Assembly (NCBI RefSeq): GCF_012958305.1
Contig: NZ_JABBYO010000004.1
Coordinates: 372,001-436,000, forward strand
DNA: 64,000 nucleotides
Reading direction: 5' to 3'
DNA from: Tautonia rosea
Lineage (GTDB): Bacteria; Planctomycetota; Planctomycetia; Isosphaerales; Isosphaeraceae
Shown piece by piece: positions 23,417-32,070 of this stretch. How positions within the stretch are numbered: the first letter of the stretch is position 1; each line of letters starts with the position of its first letter. Below the pieces are notes generated by a model that did no database searches, was not told the DNA's origin, and saw only the letters and a list, made by a program, of their open reading frames with translations. Made by a program: the position numbers and the translations under genes.

Positions 23417-24181
23417 ATGGCCACGGCGGCCCTCGAAGCGACGAGCGAGGCGCTCGATACGACCGTCCGGCTGATCACTCCGGAGCGGATTACCTTTCAG
23501 TATCCGCTGGCGGGGCCGTTTCGGCGGGCGGTGGCGTATTTGATTGATCTGGGAGTCCTGGGGATGCTTCTGTTCCTGGGACTGATGGTGTCGTTGCTGT
23601 TGGCGCTGGGTACGGCGGCGGGGGGCGGGCTGTTTCTGGTCATCCTGTTCGGGCTTCGGTTCGGGTATGGAGCCTTGCTCGAAGGGGTGTTCAACGGCCA
23701 GACGGTCGGCAAACGGGCGATGGGGATCCGGGTGGTTTCGGTCGAAGGGGTGCCGATCAACGGGGGGCAGGCGTTCCTGAGAAACCTGCTCTGGTGCTTC
23801 GATGGAATCGTGCCGTTCGGGTACTTGCCTGCGATTGCCAGCATGATGTTGACCCGGCGGTTTCAGCGACTCGGCGACCTGGCAGCGCGGACGATGGTGA
23901 TTGTCGAGCAGCGGCCGACGCGAGTTGGGGTCGCGCTGCTGGAAGACCGGGTCGTTGACGCCCTGTTGCCCCAATTGCCGGCCCGGATCGACGCGGGGCC
24001 GGAACTTTCGAGAGCACTGGCCGATTACGTGACACACCGGAAGCGGTTTAGCCCGTCTCGCCGAGAGGAAATGGCCGCCCATCTCGCCGGTCCGGCCCGG
24101 AAGACGTACGAATTGCCGGACGACGCACCGGGGGATGCCGTGCTCTGCGCCCTGTACCACCGCGTCTTCCTGGGGGAGTGA
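23417..24181 (+). CDS. RDD family membrane protein
   Basis: A 254-residue protein with the RDD pattern: GPFRRAVAYLIDLGVLGMLL (Arg and Asp in the first helix), a second hydrophobic segment, NGQTVGKRAMGIRVVSVEGVPINGGQA in parts (GQTVGKRAMGIRVVS), and RRFQRLGDLAARTMVIVEQ. RDD proteins are small membrane proteins of unsettled role, sometimes tied to ion exchange. The C-terminal ~90 residues form a soluble tail. It begins a run of five genes on this strand; the next starts 6 bases later. Confidence 0.9.
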   Translation: MATAALEATSEALDTTVRLITPERITFQYPLAGPFRRAVAYLIDLGVLGMLLFLGLMVSLLLALGTAAGGGLFLVILFGLRFGYGALLEGVFNGQTVGKRAMGIRVVSVEGVPINGGQAFLRNLLWCFDGIVPFGYLPAIASMMLTRRFQRLGDLAARTMVIVEQRPTRVGVALLEDRVVDALLPQLPARIDAGPELSRALADYVTHRKRFSPSRREEMAAHLAGPARKTYELPDDAPGDAVLCALYHRVFLGE

Positions 24182-24187
24182 TCGCGC

Positions 24188-25282
24188 ATGAAGGTCGCCG
24201 AGCGCCTTGCCCGTCGCGAGCAGGTCTGGCGAGAGCTGGACGCGCTCTTGATCCGTTTCGAGCATGCCGGAGCGTTGAGGGGCCGTCGGCTGTTACCCTG
24301 GAAACAGACGATCGCGGCTGAGCAGCAGGACGACCCGACATTGCCGTCTCCCGAGGGTCGGATCGGAGCCGCTGAGGTTGTGCGACTGGGAGAGCTGTAT
24401 CGAGCGGCCTGTGCGGACTTGATGCTGGCCGAGGCGTATGACCTGCCCCGAGAGACGGTTGCCTATCTTCATGCGCTGGTCGGTCGGGCCCATAATTCGA
24501 TCTACCGAACGCGAGGATTTCGGGTCCGCGACTGGGCCTCGGAGCTGCTGGAGGTGGTGCCGCGCCGGTTGCGATCGGACCCGTTCTTGAAGCTGGCGTC
24601 GGTGGTGTTCTGGGGCCTGATGATTCTGGCAGGGTTGCTGGGCGCCGGCAGACCCGGCTTTTCTGAGAAGATTGTCGGGCTGGAGCAACTTGCCAATCTG
24701 GAAGCAATGTATGCTCAGCCCTTGACGGAAATGCCTCGTGAAGATGCCTTCATGACCGGGTTCTACATCAATCACAACGCAGCGATCGGCCTGAAGTGCT
24801 TTGCCTATGGTCTGACCTTCGGCATCATGACGCTCTACGAGTTGAGTTTTCAGGCAATCGTCCTCGGGACGATGTTCGGCCACATGGCCACGACTCCCTC
24901 GGCTGCAAACTTTTATGAGTTTGTGACTGCGCATGGGCCGTTTGAGCTGACGGCGATCGTCATGTCCGGCGCGGCGGGTCTGCGGCTCGGCTGGGGCCTG
25001 ATTGATACGAAGGGACAGCGGCGGCTTGATTCTCTGGCTCGGGAAGCTAGGGCCTCGCTGCCAATTGTCGGGACGGCGGTCTGTCTGTTCGTGCTGGCAG
25101 CCTTCGTTGAGGGCTTTGTCTCGGCCTCGGCCATGCCCTACTGGGGGAAGGCGGGGGTGGCGATCGGCAGCACGCTGTTGCTGGTGGTGTATCTGGTGGC
25201 GGGGGGGCGAGGCGTGGCAGGAGACGCGAGAAGCGACACCGAGTTCGTCGGCAACACTTCGGAGCGAGATCGTGGCCGTTGA
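24188..25282 (+). CDS. SpoIIM family membrane protein
   Basis: A 364-residue protein with a soluble N-terminal ~130 residues and about five hydrophobic segments. The motif HGPFELTAIVMSGAAGLRLGWGL and the preceding NHNAAIGLKCFAYGLTFGIMT are typical of the stage II sporulation protein M family. In Bacillus this protein works with a peptidoglycan hydrolase complex in engulfment; in non-sporulating bacteria the family often sits beside RDD, DUF4129 and MoxR genes, and the role is unknown. Its end overlaps the next gene by 11 bases. Confidence 0.9.
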   Translation: MKVAERLARREQVWRELDALLIRFEHAGALRGRRLLPWKQTIAAEQQDDPTLPSPEGRIGAAEVVRLGELYRAACADLMLAEAYDLPRETVAYLHALVGRAHNSIYRTRGFRVRDWASELLEVVPRRLRSDPFLKLASVVFWGLMILAGLLGAGRPGFSEKIVGLEQLANLEAMYAQPLTEMPREDAFMTGFYINHNAAIGLKCFAYGLTFGIMTLYELSFQAIVLGTMFGHMATTPSAANFYEFVTAHGPFELTAIVMSGAAGLRLGWGLIDTKGQRRLDSLAREARASLPIVGTAVCLFVLAAFVEGFVSASAMPYWGKAGVAIGSTLLLVVYLVAGGRGVAGDARSDTEFVGNTSERDRGR

Positions 25283-26057
25283 TCGAACCCTGGTCCAGAT
25301 TCGAGAGCGATCATACCTGGATATCCTCGACCTGGCTCTCGTGCTGATACGGCACCGACCGATCACGATTGGGGCCACGGCGGCACTGGGGATTGTCCCC
25401 TGGGCCTTGCTCAATGCCTGGATCCTGTCGGAGGTGGAGGATGGGCGGGCGATGGTCCATCTGGGGGCGATTGTGCTCGAAGCGCCCTTCGCCACGGCCC
25501 CGTTGACGATTGTGCTCGGGGCGATGATGTTCGGTAGCTCGCCGAGGCCGGGCCAGGTGGTCGGCACGATGCTTCGTCAACTGGTGCCGATGCTGCTGTA
25601 TCAGTTTCTCTTGCGAAGTTTACTGCTTCTATCCTGGGTTCTGGCATGGTTGATCCCGGTCCGTCAAGTCTTCATGAACGAGGTACTCTTGCTGGAGCGT
25701 GGCAAGTGGCGACGGGCCTGGTCGCGCTGCACCGACCTGACTAGTGATCGCGGGGGTGAGCTGTTTGGGCAATGGATGATTCAAATGGCCTTCGGGGGCA
25801 TGTTCACCCTGGCCTTCTGGTTTGCGACGAGACAGGTTCTGAGCGTTTTCGAAGGGGAACTGACCTGGGGCTACTCGGAACTCGATTTTGTGTTCAACGC
25901 ATGGATCTTCGTCGGTGTCTGGATTGCGGTGGCCTTCTTCGCGATCGTCCGATTCTTGACGTACATCGATCAACGGATCCGTCTTGAAGGCTGGGAGGTC
26001 GAGTTGCGGCTTCGGGCGGTCGGACGGGCCATGAAGGAGGCCTCCGACGCATGGTAA
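25272..26057 (+). CDS. Polytopic membrane protein of the RDD-SpoIIM run
   Basis: A 261-residue protein with about five hydrophobic segments (for example IGATAALGIVPWALLNAWIL, LLRSLLLLSWVLAWLIPV, FVFNAWIFVGVWIAVAFFAI) and a charged C-terminus (RFLTYIDQRIRLEGWEVELRLRA in parts). I do not recognise a named family. GTG 25272 follows GGAG and overlaps the end of the SpoIIM gene; its stop overlaps the next ATG (ATGGTAA). This close coupling suggests a membrane complex with its neighbours. Confidence 0.8.
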   Translation: MAVDRTLVQIRERSYLDILDLALVLIRHRPITIGATAALGIVPWALLNAWILSEVEDGRAMVHLGAIVLEAPFATAPLTIVLGAMMFGSSPRPGQVVGTMLRQLVPMLLYQFLLRSLLLLSWVLAWLIPVRQVFMNEVLLLERGKWRRAWSRCTDLTSDRGGELFGQWMIQMAFGGMFTLAFWFATRQVLSVFEGELTWGYSELDFVFNAWIFVGVWIAVAFFAIVRFLTYIDQRIRLEGWEVELRLRAVGRAMKEASDAW

Positions 26058-26827
26058 GCCGAATGGTCGGGTGGATTGCTCTGGTCGTGGGTTGCGGGCC
26101 GCTCAGCGTGGTGCTTGGGTTTGCTGATTCCGATGCGTCCTCGGTCGATCCCGAGGCGGTCGAAGCGGTTCGCCAGGCATTTACTGACCGAAGCTTCCCC
26201 TGGTACGACGAACGGAACGATGCGTACCGTCCGGTCATGCCTCCCCGGCCTCCCTCGACGCCGAATCCTCGGTTGCGTGGGGCTGGAGGAAGATCGTGGT
26301 TCGACTGGCCTTCGATGAACCTGGAGGAACTCGGTCGGCTCATCATCTTCGTCTTGCTCGCCGCAGGGCTGACGGCCCTGATTCTCTACCTGGCCCGGAC
26401 CTGGCAACGCCGAATCGATGAGGAGGCGAAGTCCCGAACGACCTCGAAAACCGCGCAGGTGATCGGATCGGCCGCTCGGGTTGGTTCACTGCCGACGGGT
26501 CTCGTCATTGATGAATCCGATCCGTTGGAGGCTGCAAGGCAGCTGCGCACACAGGGCGAGCGAGGCCGAGCCGTTGTCTTGCTCTTTGCCCATCAATTGC
26601 TGGTGCTTGACCAGATGAGCATGATCCGGCTCTCACCGGGGCGGACTGGCCGGCAATTGGTCCGGACGATCGAGGATGACGTGGTTCGAGGCGTGGTCGG
26701 TCGGACGCTCCGGATGTTCGAAGCCGTGTACTACGGCCATCAGGAGCCCGATGCCGAGGAGTTCGAAGCCCTCTGGGCGGAAGCCGAGTCGCTGGACGCG
26801 ATGTTTGCGTCGGGGGTGGTCCAATGA
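26051..26827 (+). CDS. DUF4129 domain protein
   Basis: A 258-residue protein with an N-terminal signal or anchor (GWIALVVGCGPLSVVLGFA), a short extracytoplasmic Pro-rich part, a TM segment (LIIFVLLAAGLTALILYLA) and a cytoplasmic C-terminal DUF4129 domain: GERGRAVVLLFAHQLLVLDQ, LSPGRTGRQLVRTI, TLRMFEAVYYGHQEPDAEEF. DUF4129 often accompanies transglutaminase or MoxR/DUF58 genes; the function is unknown. The end overlaps the next start as ATGA. Confidence 0.85.
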   Translation: MVSRMVGWIALVVGCGPLSVVLGFADSDASSVDPEAVEAVRQAFTDRSFPWYDERNDAYRPVMPPRPPSTPNPRLRGAGGRSWFDWPSMNLEELGRLIIFVLLAAGLTALILYLARTWQRRIDEEAKSRTTSKTAQVIGSAARVGSLPTGLVIDESDPLEAARQLRTQGERGRAVVLLFAHQLLVLDQMSMIRLSPGRTGRQLVRTIEDDVVRGVVGRTLRMFEAVYYGHQEPDAEEFEALWAEAESLDAMFASGVVQ

Positions 26828-27993
26828 CTCGATCAAAGCGAACCGGACCGAACGGGCTGGTCTTCCGGATCCTGGCCCTGGGCCTGCTCTCAGTGGGTTC
26901 GGGGTGTGGGGAAACACGGATCGACACGACCTACGGACGGATCGCCGGTCGGAGTGTGAACGGCACCGGAGTGTTTGCCTCGTTGCTCCGCGATCAAGGG
27001 CACGAGGTCCGCGCGGCCCGTCGGCTCAACGAGGAACTGGGTGCCTGGGCCGAGACGATCGTCCGGTTCCTTCCTGAGCCGGGGATTGTGGGCCAGGAGG
27101 AGGCTGACTGGTACTTCGACTGGCAGATGGGAGGCTACGGTCGTCGCCTTATCCTTGTGTGCCGCGACGGGAGCGCCGAAGCCGAGTACTGGCAATCAGC
27201 ACTGAAGGGCCTTCCCGAGGACGCCCCGGAGCATCAACGCGATCGGATCGAGGAGAAGCTGACGAGGGCTCCGGACTGGGAATCGGAAGGTCCCCCTCCG
27301 GGGTTCCAGACCGCCGATCCGGACTACTGGTTCCGGTTCGACGAGCAGATCGGAGGGGCTGGACCCAATGGGAATCTCGGGGGCCCGTGGGGGGAAGGGA
27401 TCGATCCGAAGGCCGCCGCCCTTCCCTTGAACCGGGCTCTGGAGGTCAGTAGCCCCGCAGAAACGGCCCTGCTGACCGGAGACGACGATCGGGTGATCGT
27501 GATGGATTGGTCCTGGGATGACCCGATTGAGGATGGCGATCCCTCGGCGGTGCTTGTCGTCGCCAATGGATCGTTCCTGCTCAACGCGGCGATTGTTCCG
27601 CATGCTCGCCGACCGTTGACGATGAAGGTGGCCGATTGGGTCGGCTCCTCGCCTCGAAACGTGGCGTTTGTCGAAGGGTCGTTTTTGCTGGGGGCCGATT
27701 CGTCGATGCCGACGCCCTGGCGGGTGATTCGTCAGGTGCCGGAACTGGGGATGGTGGCCGTTCATTTCATGATGCTGGCCCTGATCGCGGCGCTGGCGCA
27801 TGCGGTGATTCTTGGCCGTCCGCGAGCGGCCCCCGCCTCTGGAGCCGATCGCCCTCGAATGCATGCCGAGGCGCTGGGCAATCTGCTCTCTCGGATCGGC
27901 AGTGAGCGGGCCGCCCGATCCTTGCTGACGACCTATCGTCGCTGGCGGCGTCCTCAGGCTCATGACGATCATGGACACCAGGATGGACCTTGA
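26824..27993 (+). CDS. DUF4350-like membrane-anchored protein
   Basis: A 389-residue protein: N-terminal hydrophobic segment (LVFRILALGLLSVGSGCG, not a clean lipobox), a ~300-residue extracytoplasmic part, and a C-terminal TM (MVAVHFMMLALIAALAHAVIL) with a basic cytoplasmic tail (MHAEALGNLLSRIGSERAARSLLTTY in parts). GVFASLLRDQGHEVRAARRL near the start and the anchored C-terminus match DUF4350 proteins found after DUF4129 genes. In many bacteria MoxR ATPase and DUF58 genes follow; here none does, and the next gene, 173 bases on, is a glycosyltransferase. Confidence 0.78.
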   Translation: MTRSKRTGPNGLVFRILALGLLSVGSGCGETRIDTTYGRIAGRSVNGTGVFASLLRDQGHEVRAARRLNEELGAWAETIVRFLPEPGIVGQEEADWYFDWQMGGYGRRLILVCRDGSAEAEYWQSALKGLPEDAPEHQRDRIEEKLTRAPDWESEGPPPGFQTADPDYWFRFDEQIGGAGPNGNLGGPWGEGIDPKAAALPLNRALEVSSPAETALLTGDDDRVIVMDWSWDDPIEDGDPSAVLVVANGSFLLNAAIVPHARRPLTMKVADWVGSSPRNVAFVEGSFLLGADSSMPTPWRVIRQVPELGMVAVHFMMLALIAALAHAVILGRPRAAPASGADRPRMHAEALGNLLSRIGSERAARSLLTTYRRWRRPQAHDDHGHQDGP

Positions 27994-28029
27994 CTGGCGT
28001 GCCGATCCGATCTGTCTTGGAGCCGGGAA

Positions 28030-28070
28030 CCCTCTGGACGACGGCCCCGTGCGTCTGTCACCCTTTTTTT
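28030..28070 (+). terminator. Possible terminator after the DUF4350 gene
   Basis: A run of seven T (28064-28070) follows a weak GC-rich stem around GGACGACGG...CGTCTGTC. Placement fits the end of the RDD-DUF4350 transcript, but the stem is imperfect. Confidence 0.35.
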
Positions 28071-28166
28071 GCGAGCCTCCGGCATGATCCCTCTCACGTC
28101 GCCCGTTTCGGCTGGATCAACCGGATTTCCCCAACACCCTGTTCCTGACGAAGACGAAGCGAGCGC

Positions 28167-29630
28167 ATGCCCGAGCCTGATTCCTTCAGCGACTCAGACC
28201 CCGACTCTCGACCGATCTTGAGCCTGCTGATGCCCGTGTATAACGAGCGGCGGACCTTGCGGACCATTGTCCGTCGGGTCTTCGAGGCGCCGTTGACAGT
28301 ACCGATCGAGTTGATCGCCGTGGATGATGGCTCGACGGACGGGTCGAACGAGGTGCTGCGGGAACTGGCTGAGGCCGACCCGAGGATTCGGGTCCTGCAT
28401 CACTCCAGGAATCGGGGCAAAGGAGCCTCGATCCGGACCGCCTTGCCCCACCTGAAGGGCGAGATCGTCGTCATTCAGGACGCTGACCTCGAATACGACC
28501 CGAACGACCTGCCGAAACTCGTTCAGCCGATCCTCGACGGTCGGGCCGATGCAGTCTTTGGCAGCCGGTTCCTGAGCGGAGAGTATCGCCGGGTCCTGTA
28601 TTACTGGCACAGCCTGGGCAATGGGCTGCTGACCTGGCTCTGCAATGTGCTTTGCGACCTGAACCTGACCGACATGGAGACCGGCTACAAGGCGATCCGA
28701 GCCGACCTGCTCCGGCAAACCCCGCTGAAAAGCCGGAAGTTCGGTTTCGAGCCCGAGCTCACCGTCCGACTCGCTCAGTGGGGAGTTCGGTTGTACGAGG
28801 TGGCAATCAGCTATGCCGGTCGGACCTATCTGGAAGGCAAGAAGGTTCGCTGGGTCGACGGCTTGCGGGCGATCGGGGTGATGATTCGCTGCCGGTTTTT
28901 CGATCGCCGCTTCACGACGCACGACGGGTACGCGATTCTGGTCGCCATGCGCAAGGCTCGGGGACTGAATCGATGGTTGCTCCGGCAGATTGAACCTTGG
29001 ATCGGTTCCCGGGTCCTGGAGGCCGGCTGCGGGATCGGGAACCTGACCGAACTGCTGCTCGACAGTGATCGCCTGATCGCGACCGACAACGAGACGTTCT
29101 ATGTCGAGATGATCTCCCGGCGCTTTGGCCACCTTGAAAACGTCGAGACGGTCGAGATGGACCTCACCCGATCGACCGACTACGATCGCATCGAGGCCGA
29201 AGGGCTTGATACCATCGTTTGTTTGAATGTCCTGGAACATATCGCCCCGGATGAGGAGGTTCTTCGACAGTTCTTCCGGGTACTGCAGCCCGGGGGGCAC
29301 GCGATCATCCTCGTGCCGCAACACCCCTGGCTTTATACGCCGACCGACCAGGCACTCGGGCACGAGCGGCGCTACGAGGAGGAGGAATTGCGCCAAAAGC
29401 TGGAAGCCGCTGGCTTCGAGGTCGTCCATCAACAAGGCTTCAATCGATTCGGGACGGTCGGTTGGTATGTGAGCGGGAAGATCCTAGGGCGCGATCGGCT
29501 TTCTCCGGGGCAAATGAGGCTCTTTGATCTGCTCTTGCCGGTGGCGAAGTTGATCGAGCGCATTCCCGGCTGGCCTGCGTTGTCGACGATCGCCGTGGGG
29601 CGGAAACCAGAGAAGGAATCTTCGCCATGA
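28167..29630 (+). CDS. Fusion of family 2 glycosyltransferase and class I methyltransferase
   Basis: A 487-residue, two-domain protein. Residues ~15-250 are a DPM1-like GT2: LSLLMPVYNERRTLRTIV, IAVDDGSTDGSNEV, VIQDADLEYDPNDL (metal motif near 104), GSRFLSGEYRR and GYKAIRADLL; this group makes polyprenyl-phosphate sugars. Residues ~275-480 are a methyltransferase: VLEAGCGIGNLTELLLD (near 284), LIATDNETFYVEM, LDTIVCLNVLEHIAPDEEVL, LQPGGHAIILVPQ. No multi-span membrane tail is present. The end overlaps the next gene as ATGA. A plausible job is to charge a lipid carrier with a sugar for the membrane transferase encoded next, with the methyltransferase modifying the product; this is inferred from order. 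Confidence 0.9.
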   Translation: MPEPDSFSDSDPDSRPILSLLMPVYNERRTLRTIVRRVFEAPLTVPIELIAVDDGSTDGSNEVLRELAEADPRIRVLHHSRNRGKGASIRTALPHLKGEIVVIQDADLEYDPNDLPKLVQPILDGRADAVFGSRFLSGEYRRVLYYWHSLGNGLLTWLCNVLCDLNLTDMETGYKAIRADLLRQTPLKSRKFGFEPELTVRLAQWGVRLYEVAISYAGRTYLEGKKVRWVDGLRAIGVMIRCRFFDRRFTTHDGYAILVAMRKARGLNRWLLRQIEPWIGSRVLEAGCGIGNLTELLLDSDRLIATDNETFYVEMISRRFGHLENVETVEMDLTRSTDYDRIEAEGLDTIVCLNVLEHIAPDEEVLRQFFRVLQPGGHAIILVPQHPWLYTPTDQALGHERRYEEEELRQKLEAAGFEVVHQQGFNRFGTVGWYVSGKILGRDRLSPGQMRLFDLLLPVAKLIERIPGWPALSTIAVGRKPEKESSP

Positions 29631-31879
29631 CCGCGATCGGCCTCGGGCTCCTCTGGACGATCCTTTTGAATGCGCCGGTGCTGGCTGGAGCCTTCTGGGT
29701 GTCCGGACACGGCTTCGGGCAAACGAAAGGGGTGGTCCGATGGCTGGCCACGGCGGTGATTGCCTGGACCTGGGTGACGCTCGGCATGGAGGTGCTCGGG
29801 ACGCTGGGCGTCCTCGGCCGGGGACCACTGCTGTCCTGGTCGATCACGGGAGGGGCGCTCGGGTGGGCGGCTCGAAAGCGATGGCCGAAGCCGATCCCGG
29901 ACACGGACCAAGACGAGGTCTTTCCGGAAAGCGATCCGACCTGGCACCTCGACGCGACGGTGGCGCTTGGCTTGACGCTCTGGGCGTCGGTCTTGCTTGG
30001 GATGCGGTCGCTGCTGTTGCCGGTCAAGGTGATGAGCGATGGACCGATCTATCACCTCTGGTTCGCGGCCCGATGGTGGGAATCGGGATCGCTTGATCTG
30101 ATCGCTGCGCCGTTTGGCGACAATGTCGTGACGTACTTCTCGGCGATCGGCGATCTCTGGTTTGCCTGGCTGATGATCGGTTGGGGAGGAGACCTGCTGG
30201 CGAAGGTCGGGCAGGCTCCGTTTCACGTCATGACCGGGATGGCCGTTTTCGCGATGGCCCGGCAAGTGGGGGCGGGGCGATCGACGGCGATGATCGCCGC
30301 GGCCTGGATGCTGACGTGTTCGCCCTACCTTATTTTCGGATTCGAGGCGAATGTCGATACGATCCTACAGGCTGGTTATCTTTCGGCGGCCTTTTTCTTC
30401 CTACGGTACGCGATGGGAGAGGGCGGACCTCGAGCCCTTGCGCTGGGGGCCTTGGCGGCCGGATGTTGCTGGGGATGCAAGCCGACGGGTTTGGTGCTGG
30501 TGCCCCCTTTGCTGGCGGCTGTAGGGTTGGCCGTGCTCGTGCGACGGATCGGATGGCGATCGAAGGTTGGGCATCTGGCAATTCTGGTCCTTGCGCCGAT
30601 GCTGACGGCCGGGTACTGGTATGTTCGCAATGCCTGGCTGACCGGGAATCCGCTGTATCCGGTGCAGGTTGAGGCCTTCGGACGAACGTTGCTGACCGGC
30701 TGGTATGCGCCCGAGGTGATGAAAGGCAGTCGCTACTACCTTGATCCCCGCGACTGGCGATCGGGGATCGACATGTTCCTCCAGGTGTTCGATCCGAGGA
30801 TGGCCCCGATCTGGCTGTTGGCGCTGCTGGGGTTCTGGAGGATCGGCAAGCGTCGGGCGAAGGCGCGGGCACGTTGGGTCTGGGCGATCGCGGCCTTGGC
30901 GGTGATCAACGCGGTGATCTACTGGGGAATCATTCCGTATCGGACCCAGCAGCGGTTTCTCTTTCCGGCCGTGGGGATGGCGGCGGTGCCGGTGGCGGTG
31001 CTCCTGGACCGGTCGAAGGTGTTGCGGTGGCTTGGGGTGTTGCTGCTCGCCTTGCATACGATGACGGGCCAGGGGTGGCCCTGGGCGAGGTTCGGTGAGG
31101 ACCAGAAGATTCCCTGGGACTTCTCTCCAATGATTCCGAACACCACCCCCGGCCCTGTCCGGCTGCTGATGCCGAGCGGCAACTGGTGGAATTCGCTGAC
31201 GGCGGCGGTCGATGCGGGCGAGTGGGCAGACCTGATCCGGATGTTTTTTCTGGTAATCGGACCCTGGGTCATCGGTGTTCTGGCCGTGCTGGCTGCGGCG
31301 GCGATCGGCCGGGCTGTGAACCGTCCTGGACAGGCCAGAGTGAGAACAACGGCCGTGGGAGCAACGGCGGCCTTGCTTCTGATCGGAGGGCTGGTGACCA
31401 CTCCCTGGGGAATGTCTGAGCCGCTGCGATTCTTTCCCATCTTTGTCGATTATTACCGCGGCTGGCTAACGCTCGACCGCCTGGCGGGTGAGGACGGGAC
31501 CCGGATCGCCTACGCGGGCACGAACCTGCCGTATTTCCTGCTCGGGCCGGGCATGAAGAATCAGGTGCGGTACGTGAACATCAACGAACACCGGGACTGG
31601 TTGATGCACGACTACCACCGTGAGGCCGTGGCCTCTGGCCGTCCGAACTGGCCGGGTGACATGCCGGGCTGGGACCGCGAGCAACAGGACTTCGACGCCT
31701 GGCTGGCCAACCTTCGCGCCGAGCAGATCGAGCTGCTCGTCGTCGCCCGGCACAACCCCAGCGAGCCCTGGCCCATCGAACGCCAATGGGCCGAGCAACA
31801 TCCCGATCGGTTTACACTGCTCTACGGGCAAGAACCGCCCGATCCCCTGTTTCGGATCTTCCGGCTCCAGGGACGCTGA
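29627..31879 (+). CDS. Large polytopic membrane protein, GT-C glycosyltransferase-like
   Basis: A 750-residue protein with about twelve hydrophobic segments in residues 1-600 and a soluble C-terminal ~150 residues. The first long extracytoplasmic loop carries KVMSDGPIYHLWFAARWWES with Asp and His in the place where GT-C enzymes (ArnT/PMT type) keep a catalytic acid. GYWYVRNAWLTGNPLYPVQ and YRTQQRFLFPAVGM are patterns I associate with this group in planctomycetes. It would transfer a sugar from a polyprenyl carrier outside the membrane. It starts in overlap with the GT2-methyltransferase fusion, which could provide the carrier-linked sugar. No database check was made. Confidence 0.75.
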   Translation: MTAIGLGLLWTILLNAPVLAGAFWVSGHGFGQTKGVVRWLATAVIAWTWVTLGMEVLGTLGVLGRGPLLSWSITGGALGWAARKRWPKPIPDTDQDEVFPESDPTWHLDATVALGLTLWASVLLGMRSLLLPVKVMSDGPIYHLWFAARWWESGSLDLIAAPFGDNVVTYFSAIGDLWFAWLMIGWGGDLLAKVGQAPFHVMTGMAVFAMARQVGAGRSTAMIAAAWMLTCSPYLIFGFEANVDTILQAGYLSAAFFFLRYAMGEGGPRALALGALAAGCCWGCKPTGLVLVPPLLAAVGLAVLVRRIGWRSKVGHLAILVLAPMLTAGYWYVRNAWLTGNPLYPVQVEAFGRTLLTGWYAPEVMKGSRYYLDPRDWRSGIDMFLQVFDPRMAPIWLLALLGFWRIGKRRAKARARWVWAIAALAVINAVIYWGIIPYRTQQRFLFPAVGMAAVPVAVLLDRSKVLRWLGVLLLALHTMTGQGWPWARFGEDQKIPWDFSPMIPNTTPGPVRLLMPSGNWWNSLTAAVDAGEWADLIRMFFLVIGPWVIGVLAVLAAAAIGRAVNRPGQARVRTTAVGATAALLLIGGLVTTPWGMSEPLRFFPIFVDYYRGWLTLDRLAGEDGTRIAYAGTNLPYFLLGPGMKNQVRYVNINEHRDWLMHDYHREAVASGRPNWPGDMPGWDREQQDFDAWLANLRAEQIELLVVARHNPSEPWPIERQWAEQHPDRFTLLYGQEPPDPLFRIFRLQGR

Positions 31880-32070
31880 CCTATCGTCCGTCGGAGACTG
31901 AGGCAGCGGAAATGGTCCAGTTGGAACGACCTCGAGTTGGGTCTTTTTGGAAATTCTCGACGGATTGCGTTGGCTCAGGGCACAGATAAAGGGTGAGGGC
32001 GAGGGTATCGGAACCGGAAGCAACAGAACTCCGACCATCTCGCCTCATTCTCTTGACCCGAGCAATTCCG

